From Streptomyces sp. APSN-46.1 (GTDB lineage: Bacteria; Actinomycetota; Actinomycetes; Streptomycetales; Streptomycetaceae): a stretch of DNA of 64,000 nt. The notes beneath the pieces are model-generated. The model was not told the origin of the DNA. It saw only the letters and a program-made list of their open reading frames with translations, and made no database searches. Location: NCBI RefSeq assembly GCF_022815725.1, contig NZ_JALGRF010000002.1:806001-870000 (forward strand), given 5' to 3'. Position 1 is the first letter of the stretch, and each line of letters begins with the position of its first letter. Positions 17,130 through 25,588 of this stretch are shown here, one piece after another. The translations under genes and the position numbers were made by a program.

Positions 17130-17497
17130 CCGGCTGCCTTCGCGTAGTCGCCGAAGCCGGTCCAGTCGATGGCCACGCACGGTTCGTCGCCCACAACCCA
17201 CGCGTCGTGTCCCGGCGAGACCTGCATGAAGTCGCCGGGGCCGTAGTCGTCGCTCGTCCCGTCGTCCATGACGACGTGCATCTTGCCGCTCACCACGTAC
17301 CCCGTGTGCGCGGACTGGCAGCTGTCGGTGCCGGCCAGCGGCTTGATGTGCTCCGACCAGCGCCAGCCCGGCTCGAACACCGCGCGGCCGACGGGCCCGC
17401 CGTCCGCCTGGATCAGGTCCAGCCGGCCCTTGCCGTCCACGAACGGACGCGTTTCGTCGGCCGCGTCGAAGCTCCTGCGCACGATCCCCATGCCCAT
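17123..17497 (-). CDS. Cupin-domain protein
   Basis: Small single-domain cupin (124 residues). The beta-barrel pattern is visible: EPGWRWSEHIKP (first cupin motif with His), HTGYVVSGKMHVVMDDG and YGPGDFMQVSPGHDAWVVGDEPC (second motif). Such proteins bind a metal and act as sensors or simple enzymes, but nothing here fixes the substrate. GTG/ATG choices at 17497 and 17491 differ by two residues. It is convergent with the LysR gene and 52 bases from the next gene upstream-side neighbour. Confidence 0.75.
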   Translation of the reverse strand: MGMGIVRRSFDAADETRPFVDGKGRLDLIQADGGPVGRAVFEPGWRWSEHIKPLAGTDSCQSAHTGYVVSGKMHVVMDDGTSDDYGPGDFMQVSPGHDAWVVGDEPCVAIDWTGFGDYAKAAGA

Positions 17498-17549
17498 CGC
17501 CTCCCGGAAGGATCACCCCGAGTCCACTTCTCACTCTACGGGCCGCTCC

Positions 17550-18317
17550 TCAGCCCCGCAGCGAGCGCCCGAAGCCGGAGGCCAGCGGCATGCGCAGCCC
17601 CAGCGGCGGCGGCGCGGCCAGCGCGTCCGTCACCGGCCGCGAGTAGCGTCCCGAGAACACCGCGCCCAGCACGAAATCCACGGACAGCGCGACCACTTCG
17701 GCCTGGTGCTCCCGCAGGGCGTGCCCGTCCGAATGCACTTCGAACCGGCACGTGGAACGATTCGCCTTCTTCGCCCGCGCCGCCAGCCGGAACGACAACT
17801 CCGGATCGCTGCGCGCGTCGTTGGTGCCGTGGACGATCAACACCTGTCGCCCCGCGAGCTGCTTCACCGGTTCCGGGGAGTCCCCATCGGTCGCCTCGTC
17901 CAGGCAAGGCGCGAGCGCCAGCACCGAGTTGACGGCCTCGTGGCCGGCCGCCCGCAACGCCGCCCGGCCCCCCGCGCCGTAGCCGGCCAGGCACACCGGC
18001 ACGTCCCCGTACCGCCGCACCGCCTCGTCCGCCGCCCACCTCGCGTCGTCCTCCCGGGCGTCGCCCGACCCGTACAGGACCAGGTGCGTGACCAGGCCTT
18101 CCGCCCCGCGCGCCCGGCCCGCCCGGCCCAGCGCCCGCGCGAGCGGACGTACCGGACCGGGGGAGAATCTGGACGCCCCGGGAAGCAGGAGCACCACTCC
18201 GTCGACCGTGCTGACCGCGTTGACCGTGTTGGCCGTGCTGACCGTCGAGCCCAAGCCGTTCGCGCCGGCTGCCCGCCCCAGGCGGGCCCCGCGCGCCGGC
18301 GGCGCATGCTGTGCCAT
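17550..18317 (-). CDS. Alpha/beta-hydrolase-like protein lacking the usual nucleophile Ser
   Basis: Sequence order fits an alpha/beta hydrolase of the dienelactone-hydrolase type: VVLLLPGASRFS (oxyanion strand), CLAGYGAGGRAALRAAG (elbow), VLIVHGTNDARSDPE (acid), and HSDGHALREHQ (His). The elbow reads G-Y-G-A-G where the catalytic Ser of GxSxG should be, so hydrolysis by the usual mechanism is doubtful. Near the N-terminus a DNA micro-repeat gives the STVSTANTVNAVSTV stretch. It lies opposite and upstream of add with 114 bases between starts. Function unknown; possibly a non-catalytic binding protein. Confidence 0.65.
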   Translation of the reverse strand: MAQHAPPARGARLGRAAGANGLGSTVSTANTVNAVSTVDGVVLLLPGASRFSPGPVRPLARALGRAGRARGAEGLVTHLVLYGSGDAREDDARWAADEAVRRYGDVPVCLAGYGAGGRAALRAAGHEAVNSVLALAPCLDEATDGDSPEPVKQLAGRQVLIVHGTNDARSDPELSFRLAARAKKANRSTCRFEVHSDGHALREHQAEVVALSVDFVLGAVFSGRYSRPVTDALAAPPPLGLRMPLASGFGRSLRG

Positions 18318-18403
18318 GGCGGAACAGTCTCAGACGCGGAGGTGTACGCCACCCGTCCGCACGGTCACTGTTACGTATCGACCGCCGTCGCGAGCACGTC
18401 GCT

Positions 18404-18415
18404 CTACGCGCGTAG
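18404..18415. promoter_or_regulatory. Nucleoside-regulon operator, add
   Basis: Perfect CTACGCGCGTAG. Four bases downstream is TAGAGT (18420-18425), a good -10 box whose expected start site coincides with the add ATG. Confidence 0.72.
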
Positions 18416-18431
18416 GAGCTAGAGTGCACAA

Positions 18432-19580
18432 ATGACGAGCGAGACCCCCAACCTGCCCACCCCGGATCAGATCCGCCGCTCCCCGAAGGTGCTGCTGCAC
18501 GACCACCTCGACGGTGGACTGCGTCCCGGGACCATCATCGAGCTGGCCCAGGAGGTCGGCTACGAGAACCTGCCCGAGACCGATGCCGACAAGCTCGGCA
18601 TCTGGTTCCGGGAAGCCGCCGACTCCGGCTCCCTCCCGCGCTACCTGGAGACGTTCGCGCACACCTGCGCGGTCATGCAGACGAAGGAGGCCCTCTTCCG
18701 GGTCGCCGCCGAATGCGCCGAGGACCTGGCCGAGGACGGCGTCGTGTACGCCGAGATCCGCTACGCCCCCGAGCAGCACCTGGAAGCCGGGCTCACCCTC
18801 GAAGAGGTCGTCGAGGCCGTGAACGCCGGCTTCCGCGAGGGCGAGCGCCGCGCGAAGGCCAACGGCCACCGCATCCGCATCGGCGCGCTGCTGACCGCGA
18901 TGCGCCACGCCGCCCGCGCGCTGGAGATCGCCGAGCTGGCCAACCGCTACCGAGACAAGGGCGTGGTCGGCTTCGACATCGCCGGCGCCGAGGCCGGGTT
19001 CCCTCCCACCCGCCACCTCGACGCGTTCGAGTACCTCAAGCGCGAGAACAACCACTTCACCATCCACGCGGGCGAGGCCTTCGGCCTGCCGTCGATCTGG
19101 CAGGCCCTGCAGTGGTGCGGCGCCGACCGCCTGGGTCACGGCGTGAAGATCATCGACGACATCGAGGTCGCCGAGGACGGCTCGGTGACGCTGGGCCGCC
19201 TGGCCTCGTACGTCCGGGACAAGCGCATCCCCTTGGAGATGTGCCCGACCTCGAACCTGCAGACGGCCGCGGCCGCCTCGTACGCCGAGCACCCCATCGG
19301 CCTGCTGCGCAAGCTGCACTTCCGGCTCACCGTCAACACCGACAACCGGCTGATGAGCGGCACCAGCATGAGCCGCGAGTTCGAGCACCTCGTCGAGACC
19401 TTCGGCTACACGCTGGAGGACATGCAGTGGTTCACGGTCAATGCGATGAAGTCCGCGTTCATTCCTTTCGATGAACGACTCGCCATGATCAACGACGTCA
19501 TCAAGCCCGGCTATGCCGAGCTGAAGTCGGAATGGCTGTTCCGTCAGACCGCTTCGACCAGCGGTTCCGTCTCGGCCTAG
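18432..19580 (+). CDS. add: Adenosine deaminase
   Basis: Metal-dependent (deoxy)adenosine deaminase giving inosine. Zinc ligands and catalytic residues are seen in [40 protein letters not shown] and the late [12 protein letters not shown]. Its 382 residues match Streptomyces enzymes. The ATG follows the -10 box TAGAGT by six bases, so the message is probably leaderless. The operator palindrome directly upstream places it in the same predicted regulon as deoA, deoC and the transporter. Inosine would then be split by the purine nucleoside phosphorylase encoded at 42091-42897. Confidence 0.96.
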   Translation: MTSETPNLPTPDQIRRSPKVLLHDHLDGGLRPGTIIELAQEVGYENLPETDADKLGIWFREAADSGSLPRYLETFAHTCAVMQTKEALFRVAAECAEDLAEDGVVYAEIRYAPEQHLEAGLTLEEVVEAVNAGFREGERRAKANGHRIRIGALLTAMRHAARALEIAELANRYRDKGVVGFDIAGAEAGFPPTRHLDAFEYLKRENNHFTIHAGEAFGLPSIWQALQWCGADRLGHGVKIIDDIEVAEDGSVTLGRLASYVRDKRIPLEMCPTSNLQTAAAASYAEHPIGLLRKLHFRLTVNTDNRLMSGTSMSREFEHLVETFGYTLEDMQWFTVNAMKSAFIPFDERLAMINDVIKPGYAELKSEWLFRQTASTSGSVSA

Positions 19581-19601
19581 GCCATGGTGTGACGGACTGA
19601 G

Positions 19602-19636
19602 AGCGCCCGGGAGGAACAATTCCCGGGCGCTTTCTC
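19602..19636. terminator. Terminator after add
   Basis: AGCGCCCGGGA pairs with TCCCGGGCGCT (11-base stem, 8-base loop), followed by TTCTC. Confidence 0.8.
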
Positions 19637-19720
19637 ATATCAAATGATGTTTGCGGGCGAGGGTTTGAAGTGACTAGTTTGCGGAGCCGCTCAATTCCCC
19701 CGTCGCAAGGACGATCCTTC

Positions 19721-19978
19721 ATGAAGAAGTCAGCTGCCAAGACCATCGGTGCCGCCGCTCTCGGTGCCGCCTTCGCCGTCGTCGCCGCCGGTGCCGCTTC
19801 GGCCGCCCCCGCCGTCGGGCTCACCGACACGCTGACCGGCGCCACCGGCGCGCTCCAGGGGCTGACCAGCCAGCAGCACGTGAGCGGCGAAGAGGCCCAG
19901 CAGTCCAGCGACCCCACCTCGCAGGTCACCGGTGTGCTGACCCCGCTCACCAACAGCCTGAACGGCCTCGGCGGCTGA
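19721..19978 (+). CDS. Small secreted protein, unknown function
   Basis: 85 residues: a Lys start, a hydrophobic Ala-rich signal peptide ending at ASAAP (cleavage near residue 29), then a short polar Thr/Gln/Ser-rich tail with GLTDTLTGATGALQGL. ATG 19721 is preceded by AAGGA (19707-19711). It resembles the many small exported Streptomyces proteins of unknown role. A similar type of protein is encoded at 28011-28355. It does not show chaplin or rodlin hallmarks (no paired Cys). Confidence 0.7.
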   Translation: MKKSAAKTIGAAALGAAFAVVAAGAASAAPAVGLTDTLTGATGALQGLTSQQHVSGEEAQQSSDPTSQVTGVLTPLTNSLNGLGG

Positions 19979-20147
19979 TCCGCCCCGGATCGGCACGCGC
20001 GGAGCCCGCGGGCGCCGTCCCGGCCCGCGAAATTCGCACGCACGCACGCGTGGCGCACACTCCTTCGGTGAGGTGTGCGCCGCGTCGTGCCGTGTGCCAC
20101 GATCACCACCAACTGCCCGCCGACGCAATGGGTATGAGGTTTCCGTC

Positions 20148-20921
20148 ATGCGCATGAAGGCACGAGCGACCACGGTCGCACTGCTCCCCGCCCTGCTCTT
20201 CGCAGCCGTGGGCTGCGGCAGTACGGACACCCCCGCGACGGGCAAGGCCCCGGTTCCCCAGGGGTCCGCCGCCGCCTCCGGCACGCCCGGGGCCTCCGCA
20301 GGATCGGCCGCCGGGGGACCTGCCACCGGGGGACCCGCCGCCCCGAAGTCCGGCGGAAGCAAGCTGGAGCGCGCCTCCCTCGAACAGGGCGACTTGGACG
20401 GCTACCAGATCTCCGCCCAGAGCAACCCCAACGCTCCCCATGGGCAGCCCCAGGCCGACAAGAAGGCCTGCCAGCCGCTCGCCGACGCCATGGGCGACAA
20501 GCCGGACCCGGCCGCGCGCGAGACCGTCAACCGGGGCGTCGGCTCCCAGAAGCAGATCGGACTCGCCGTCGCCGCCTCCGTCAGCTCCTACACCGAGAGC
20601 GACGCCAAGCGCCTGATCGCCCGGCTGAAGGAAGCGATCGCCGCCTGCGGTACGGGCTTCACCGCCACCATCGAGAAGCAGGCCGGCAGCTACAAGGACG
20701 TCCGGGCGGCCGCTTACAAGAGCGCCGGCGACGAGAGCGTCAGCTGGACCACCACCGCGGTCGCCAACGGCGCCTCGGCGCAGGTGCACCTGCTCCTCGT
20801 ACGCCAGGGCGCCACCGTCGTCCGGCTGACGGCCCTCAACGTGGCCGCGGCCCGGCAGCAGACGCAGGTGCCGCAGGAAGTGACGGACAAGCAGCTGGAG
20901 AAGGTCCGGCGGGCCGGCTGA
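20148..20921 (+). CDS. Putative lipoprotein, unknown function
   Basis: Signal peptide with lipobox AAVGC (Cys near residue 23), then a Pro/Gly/Ala/Ser linker, then a folded domain of about 180 residues (LERASLEQGDLDGYQISAQ onward; SYTESDAKRLIARLKEAI). This pattern resembles actinobacterial surface lipoproteins sometimes grouped with sensor-like extracellular domains. I recognise no catalytic motif. ATG 20148 is chosen for the signal sequence; ATG 20154 is possible. It stands alone, convergent with a PspC-domain gene. Confidence 0.75.
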   Translation: MRMKARATTVALLPALLFAAVGCGSTDTPATGKAPVPQGSAAASGTPGASAGSAAGGPATGGPAAPKSGGSKLERASLEQGDLDGYQISAQSNPNAPHGQPQADKKACQPLADAMGDKPDPAARETVNRGVGSQKQIGLAVAASVSSYTESDAKRLIARLKEAIAACGTGFTATIEKQAGSYKDVRAAAYKSAGDESVSWTTTAVANGASAQVHLLLVRQGATVVRLTALNVAAARQQTQVPQEVTDKQLEKVRRAG

Positions 20922-20954
20922 GCGCCCGCTCCCGCTCCCGCGGCTCTCCCGGTC

Positions 20955-21158
20955 CTACCAGGCGGCGCCGGCCGAGGACTTCTCGTTCGGCAGCAGCACC
21001 CACAGCCCCAGGTAGATCAGGAACTGAGGGCCGGGCAGCAGGCACGAGACGAGGAAGATGAGGCGCATGGTCTTCGCCGACATTCCGTACCGTCGCGCGA
21101 GACCGGCGCAGACTCCACCGATCATCCGTCCGTCGCGGGGGCGGGAAATCGCGCTCAT
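20955..21158 (-). CDS. Small PspC-domain membrane protein
   Basis: 67 residues that are almost exactly one PspC domain: RPRDGRMIGGVCAGLARRYGM, then the membrane helix LIFLVSCLLPGPQFLIYLGLWVLLPNE. ATG 21158 has GAAGGAGACAACCTC directly upstream, a strong ribosome site. PspC-domain proteins belong to envelope-stress (phage-shock) responses; a stand-alone domain of this size is common in Streptomyces and its precise job is unknown. Confidence 0.88.
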   Translation of the reverse strand: MSAISRPRDGRMIGGVCAGLARRYGMSAKTMRLIFLVSCLLPGPQFLIYLGLWVLLPNEKSSAGAAW

Positions 21159-21216
21159 GAGGTTGTCTCCTTCGTATGGGGACCGCTTCGTATGGGGACC
21201 GCTTTCTTGCGATGCC

Positions 21217-21876
21217 TCAATACTCACGCGGAACCGCCGACAGAACCTCGGTCCAGGGGCCCACCCCGACCCTGGTAATTCTCGGGGTGGGCCCCTGAGA
21301 ACGCCGCTGGGAAAGCCGCTGGGAACGCCGCAGCCGGGCACGCAGGGCCGGTACGACGGCCACGTGCGCGAGCACCACACCGGCGGTGCTCAGCAGGACC
21401 GAGTCCACGTCGACGACCCGGCCCGGGATGGCGCTCTGGAGCATTTCGATGCTGACGGAGAACAGCACGGCGGCGGCCGCCGTCCGGGCCAGCGAGGACC
21501 ACGCGGCAGGCGATGACGACGCGAGCCGCCCACCGACCACCGGCAGCAGGACCCCGAGCGGAGCGAGCAGCGCCAGGCCCTCGCCGATCCGCCGGGCCGC
21601 TCCCAGCGGACCCCACGCGAGATCGGCCTTGATCCCCTCCAGCGGGGTGAGGTTGGCGGCGGCGGCCCAGGGCACGTCCAGGGGCCGCAGGGTCAGCCAG
21701 CCGACGAGGAGGAGATGGGCGGCGAGCAGGATCCAGCCCGCGAGCCGGAGCCGGTACCGGAGAACAGGGGCGGTGGTGGCGGTGGCGGCACTGCCGCCGG
21801 CCTCAAGACGCTGCACACCTGCGGGGACGCGCCCAGCGGTAGCCGTGGTTCCGGACGTACGGGTGGTGGTGCTCAC
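21217..21876 (-). CDS. VanZ family membrane protein
   Basis: A VanZ-like integral membrane protein with four to five helices. The conserved LTPLEGIKADL (NxxP-like), LLAPLGVLLPV and SIEMLQSAIPGRVVDVDSVLLSTAGVVLA are typical, including the E-x-x-Q and R-x-x-D-x-x-D pattern. The name comes from the teicoplanin-resistance VanZ, but chromosomal members have no defined function. The gene is on the minus strand with the PH-domain protein and sortase, 37 bases from the former. Confidence 0.83.
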   Translation of the reverse strand: MSTTTRTSGTTATAGRVPAGVQRLEAGGSAATATTAPVLRYRLRLAGWILLAAHLLLVGWLTLRPLDVPWAAAANLTPLEGIKADLAWGPLGAARRIGEGLALLAPLGVLLPVVGGRLASSSPAAWSSLARTAAAAVLFSVSIEMLQSAIPGRVVDVDSVLLSTAGVVLAHVAVVPALRARLRRSQRLSQRRSQGPTPRITRVGVGPWTEVLSAVPREY

Positions 21877-21913
21877 GCTCGCCCGCTCCTCGCCCCGGCT
21901 CCTCGCGCCCGGC

Positions 21914-22555
21914 TCAGCGCGTCGCGAGGAGGACGATCAGCGCCACCGCGCCGATCACGGCGGGCGCGATGATCTCGTAGGACCAGCGGACCTTGACGCC
22001 GCCCTGGGCGCCGGCCCGCCCGGCCCCGCGCTCGGCCAGCTCGCGCAGCTCGTCCACGACCTTGTCGGCGCCGGCCCGCTTCGGCCCGGCGGCGGCCTCG
22101 GCGGCCTTGCCCTCCTGCTGCTGGAGGCCCGTGCCCCGCAGCCCGCCGCGGCGGCTGAACTGCTGCCGGTTCGCCTTCTTGCGCTCGCGCAGGGAGACCG
22201 GGACGGACCAGAGCTGGTAGCGCTTGCCCTCCGCGAGCACCTCGGCGGAGTACCCGGCCCGTACGGCGTCGACCGTGCTCCAGGGCAGCTCGATGGTCCG
22301 GAACGGGTTGCGGATCCGCAACCGGTCGTCGTTCGCGAAGACCGCGGCGCGCAGGGTGAAGGCCACCGTCAGCGGGACGACGCACAGCGCGACGGCCAGC
22401 GCGGCCCAGCGGGTCGTCCCCGAGCCCCGCACCACGGCGTCGCCGCAGAGCCACACGATCAGCGCGAGCAGCAGCACGCCGGTGACGACGGCCATGGGGG
22501 AGCGGTAGACCCGGTCGTCGTAGACCGGCTCGTCAGGGGGCTGCTGGCTGCTCAT
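21914..22555 (-). CDS. Membrane protein with bacterial PH-like domain
   Basis: Two N-terminal helices (VVTGVLLLALIVWLC and WAALAVALCVVPLTVAF) precede a bacterial PH-type domain containing DDRLRIRNPFRTIELPWSTVDAVRAGYS and YQLWSVPVSLRERKK. A variable linker follows, then a C-terminal helix (APAVIGAVALIVLLATR). This arrangement matches PH domain-containing actinobacterial proteins (bPH6-like). Function is unknown. ATG 22555 is a good start, 35 bases from the sortase stop region. Confidence 0.8.
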   Translation of the reverse strand: MSSQQPPDEPVYDDRVYRSPMAVVTGVLLLALIVWLCGDAVVRGSGTTRWAALAVALCVVPLTVAFTLRAAVFANDDRLRIRNPFRTIELPWSTVDAVRAGYSAEVLAEGKRYQLWSVPVSLRERKKANRQQFSRRGGLRGTGLQQQEGKAAEAAAGPKRAGADKVVDELRELAERGAGRAGAQGGVKVRWSYEIIAPAVIGAVALIVLLATR

Positions 22556-22590
22556 GCGCCCGATTGTGCCTCATGCGCCGCCGAGGTGGC

Positions 22591-23274
22591 TCAGCCCACC
22601 AGATCGGCGTACAGGATGATGTTGTCGGGGCGGTGGCCGTCGGTGATCTCGCCGCCGCAGGTGATCACGCGCAACTCCGGGCGCGCGGTGTCCCCGTACA
22701 CCTTGGCGGTGGGGAACCGCTTCTTGTCGACCTGCTCCAGCTCGCGCACGCGGAAGACGGCGGAGCTGCCGTCCGCGCGGGAGACGGTGATCTCGTCGCC
22801 GGTGCGGACCTTGGAGACGTTCTTGAGGACGGCCGGGCCGCGCGCGGTGTCGAAGTGCCCGATCAGCACGGCGGGGCCGGTCTGGCCGGGGGTGACGCCC
22901 TTGGTGTACCAGCCGATCTTGTCCCCGTCGGCCACGGAGGGCACCTGGACGGTGCCGTCGGCCTCCAGGCCGAGGCCGAGCACGGGGGAGGCGTCGACGC
23001 CGGCCGCGGGGATCCGTACCCGTACGGGCTCCGAGGCGGGCAGGGGCGTGACGGCGGGGGCCGGTTCCGGTGCCGTTGCCGGTGCCGCCGAGGACGAGGC
23101 GGACGAGGCGGACGCGGAGGGCGCCGGCGGGGCGGCGGAGGCCGCGGCGATGTGCGCCGGCGGGGTGCTCGGAGCGGTCGCGGGCGCGGCGCCGCCACAG
23201 CCGGTGAGGGCGACGAGGGCGAGCGGGGCGACGAGGGCGAGCGGGGCGAGGGCGCGGACGGTGGCGCGGGCCAT
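22591..23274 (-). CDS. Class F sortase with lipobox-like leader
   Basis: Cysteine transpeptidase of the sortase class F group common in Actinobacteria. Catalytic signatures: VLIGHFDTARGPAVL (His), ELRVITCGGEI (Cys in ITC) and GHRPDNIILYADLVG (Arg near the C-terminus). The N-terminus ends its hydrophobic core in LTGC, so it may be lipid-anchored instead of having a simple membrane anchor, followed by a long Ala/Pro/Ser linker. The adjacent upstream gene encodes a secreted protein with a C-terminal membrane/Arg tail, a natural substrate candidate. Whether class F sortases here attach proteins to the wall is unproven. Confidence 0.87.
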   Translation of the reverse strand: MARATVRALAPLALVAPLALVALTGCGGAAPATAPSTPPAHIAAASAAPPAPSASASSASSSAAPATAPEPAPAVTPLPASEPVRVRIPAAGVDASPVLGLGLEADGTVQVPSVADGDKIGWYTKGVTPGQTGPAVLIGHFDTARGPAVLKNVSKVRTGDEITVSRADGSSAVFRVRELEQVDKKRFPTAKVYGDTARPELRVITCGGEITDGHRPDNIILYADLVG

Positions 23275-23355
23275 GGACGGCTCCTGAACGGGGACCGGCG
23301 GGCCGCCACGGGGACGGCCCGCCGAAGGGGCAGGGAAGAACGGCTGCGCTCAGGG

Positions 23356-24378
23356 TCAGCCGTGGTTGCGGCGACGGCGCAGGACGGTCGCACCGAGCGC
23401 GGCGAAGATCGCGACCAGGCCGGCGCCCGCGGCCACCGTGGTGGTGTTGTCGGTGTCCGCGACGGTCTCGACCGGGAGCTCGGCGCCCGCCGCGACCGCG
23501 CCCTTCGGGACGACGGCCGTCTGAGCGGCGACCGCGACGGTCTGGGTCTTCACGTCGGCCGGGGTGGCGGACGGCTTCGGCGCGGGCTTGGCGGCCGGCT
23601 TCTCGGCGGGCTTCTCCGCCGGCTTGCCGGCCTGCTCCTCCGTGACCTTGTACTCGACCTTGCAGCCCTTGGGGAGCGCGGGGAAGGAGGAGCTCGCGAC
23701 CGGGACGTTCTCGCCGCCCTGGGTCTTCCACTCCAGGACCGGCTTGGCGCCGCTCGGGTTGATGATGCGCAGGTAGTGGCTGTCCGGCCCCTTGGGGTGC
23801 GAGCGGTCCAGCGTCAGCGACCAGGTGTTGGCCGGGTCGGCGTGCACGAAGGCCTTCGGACCCTTCGGGGACATCGTCAGGTCGGCCGTCATGCCGGCGC
23901 CGACCTGCACGTGCTTGACCTCGGAGACGCAGGAGGCGGGCGCGGTGGCCCGGCCCTTGGGCAGCGGGTAGGACGCGCTCACGCCGCCCTTGGTGACGAC
24001 GAGCACCGGGGCGGCCGTGTCCGCCTTCGTGAGCTTGAGGGACACGCCGTTCACCGTGTCGGTGGTCTTCTGGCGGTTCAGCATGGTCAGGACCCGGAAC
24101 ATGTAGTCGTCGCCCGGCATCCACCCGGGGCCGGACGCGCGGATCCAGGCCTCGGGGCCCTCGGCCTCGTTGCGCAGCACCGCGACCATGTTGTCGCCGA
24201 TGGAGACGGCCTGCCCCTCGTAGCGGCTGTTGTCCGACACGGTTCCGTACGTCGATGCCACGGCGCTCTGCGCGGCGGGCGCGGCGGCGGGCGCGGCGAA
24301 GGCGGCGCCGGCGGCCGGTGCGAGCATCGCGCCGGCGAGGGCGGCGGTGACGATCGAGGTACGGAGGGCGGTACGCAT
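23356..24378 (-). CDS. Secreted surface protein with C-terminal anchor, sortase neighbour
   Basis: A 340-residue exported protein: signal peptide ending AAFAAPA; two related halves of about 110 residues (DNMVAVLRNEAEGPEAWIRASGPG and MTADLTMSPKGPKAFVHADP); a Lys/Pro-rich stalk of KPAEKPAE repeats; then LPVETVADTDNTTT, a hydrophobic helix and the tail RRRRNHG. The layout is that of a sortase substrate, but the motif is LPVET, not LPxTG or LAxTG. It lies 82 bases upstream of the class F sortase gene on the same strand, so the two are probably co-transcribed. Binding target unknown. Confidence 0.78.
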   Translation of the reverse strand: MRTALRTSIVTAALAGAMLAPAAGAAFAAPAAAPAAQSAVASTYGTVSDNSRYEGQAVSIGDNMVAVLRNEAEGPEAWIRASGPGWMPGDDYMFRVLTMLNRQKTTDTVNGVSLKLTKADTAAPVLVVTKGGVSASYPLPKGRATAPASCVSEVKHVQVGAGMTADLTMSPKGPKAFVHADPANTWSLTLDRSHPKGPDSHYLRIINPSGAKPVLEWKTQGGENVPVASSSFPALPKGCKVEYKVTEEQAGKPAEKPAEKPAAKPAPKPSATPADVKTQTVAVAAQTAVVPKGAVAAGAELPVETVADTDNTTTVAAGAGLVAIFAALGATVLRRRRNHG

Positions 24379-24589
24379 AACGACTCCTGAAGCATGGGTG
24401 AGGAAAGTGGAGGAGAGTCGCATGCCTCGTTGAGTCTGTTCGGCTGGTTCACCGGGTCAGGTGTGGCGGGCTGCTGAAGAAGAATCTACGGCCCGCGTGC
24501 GGGCGGATGATCTTCTTTCCGTCCTGGTCGCGTAACAGCAAACGGGTGCGCTGATTCCGATTGGATTCGGGGGAGGGGGTGACAGGTCG

Positions 24590-24601
24590 CTACGCGCGTA
24601 G
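24590..24601. promoter_or_regulatory. Nucleoside-regulon operator and promoter, deoC
   Basis: Perfect CTACGCGCGTAG located between GTGACA (24579-24584, -35) and TATGCT (24603-24608, -10), spacing 18. This is the clearest repressor-type arrangement of the six copies. Confidence 0.78.
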
Positions 24602-24620
24602 ATATGCTCATGTGGTGACC

Positions 24621-25583
24621 ATGCCGACCACCCTCCCCGCATTCGCTGACGTGACGACGTCCGACAGCGCGCTGCGCCGCTTCCTCCACGGGCTTCCCGG
24701 CGTCGACGCCGTCGGCCTGGAGGCTCGCGCGGCCGCGCTCGGTACTCGCTCGATCAAGACCACGGCCAAGGCGTACGCCATCGACCTGGCCATCTCGATG
24801 ATCGACCTGACGACGCTGGAAGGCGCGGACACCCCGGGCAAGGTCCGGGCGCTCGCCGCCAAGGCCGTCAACCCCGATCCGACCGACCGCACCGCGCCCA
24901 TGACGGCCGCCGTCTGCGTCTACCCCGACATGGTGGCCACCGCCAAGGCGGCCCTGCACGGCGCCGACGTCAAGATCGCCTCCGTCGCCACCGCCTTCCC
25001 GGCGGGCCGCGCCGCCCTGCCGGTCAAGCTGGCCGACACCCGTGACGCCGTCGCCGCCGGCGCCGACGAGATCGACATGGTCATCGACCGTGGCGCGTTC
25101 CTCGCCGGCCGCTACCTGGACACCTACGAGCTGATCAAGGCCGTCAAGGAGGCGTGCGTCCGCGAGGACGGCACCGCCGCCCGCCTGAAGGTCATCTTCG
25201 AGACCGGCGAGCTGTCGACCTACGACAACATCCGCCGCGCCTCCTGGATCGGCATGCTCGCGGGCGCCGACTTCATCAAGACGTCCACGGGCAAGGTCGG
25301 GGTCAACGCCACCCCCGCCAACACCCTGCTCATGCTCGAAGCCGTCCGTGACTTCAAGGCGCAGACTGGAATCCAGATCGGCGTGAAGCCGGCCGGCGGC
25401 ATCCGGACGACCAAGGACGCGATCAAGTTCCTGGTCCTGGTCAACGAGACCGTGGGCGAGGACTGGCTCTCCAACCACTGGTTCCGTTTCGGCGCCTCCA
25501 GCCTGCTGAACGACCTGCTCATGCAGCGCCAGAAGCTGAGCACCGGGCGTTACTCCGGTCCCGACTACGTGACGGTGGACTGA
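24621..25583 (+). CDS. deoC: Deoxyribose-phosphate aldolase
   Basis: Splits 2-deoxyribose-5-phosphate into acetaldehyde and glyceraldehyde-3-phosphate, the end of deoxynucleoside breakdown. Motifs include AAVCVYPDMV, KIASVATAFPAGRA, ADEIDMVIDRGAF and ADFIKTSTGKVGVNATPANTL, where the Lys of KTSTGK is the Schiff-base residue, plus IGVKPAGGIRT. The predicted transcription start is near 24615, so translation may begin at GTG 24615 without a leader or at ATG 24621. The two aldehyde dehydrogenases downstream could oxidise the acetaldehyde formed. Confidence 0.95.
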   Translation: MPTTLPAFADVTTSDSALRRFLHGLPGVDAVGLEARAAALGTRSIKTTAKAYAIDLAISMIDLTTLEGADTPGKVRALAAKAVNPDPTDRTAPMTAAVCVYPDMVATAKAALHGADVKIASVATAFPAGRAALPVKLADTRDAVAAGADEIDMVIDRGAFLAGRYLDTYELIKAVKEACVREDGTAARLKVIFETGELSTYDNIRRASWIGMLAGADFIKTSTGKVGVNATPANTLLMLEAVRDFKAQTGIQIGVKPAGGIRTTKDAIKFLVLVNETVGEDWLSNHWFRFGASSLLNDLLMQRQKLSTGRYSGPDYVTVD

Positions 25584-25588
25584 TCACC

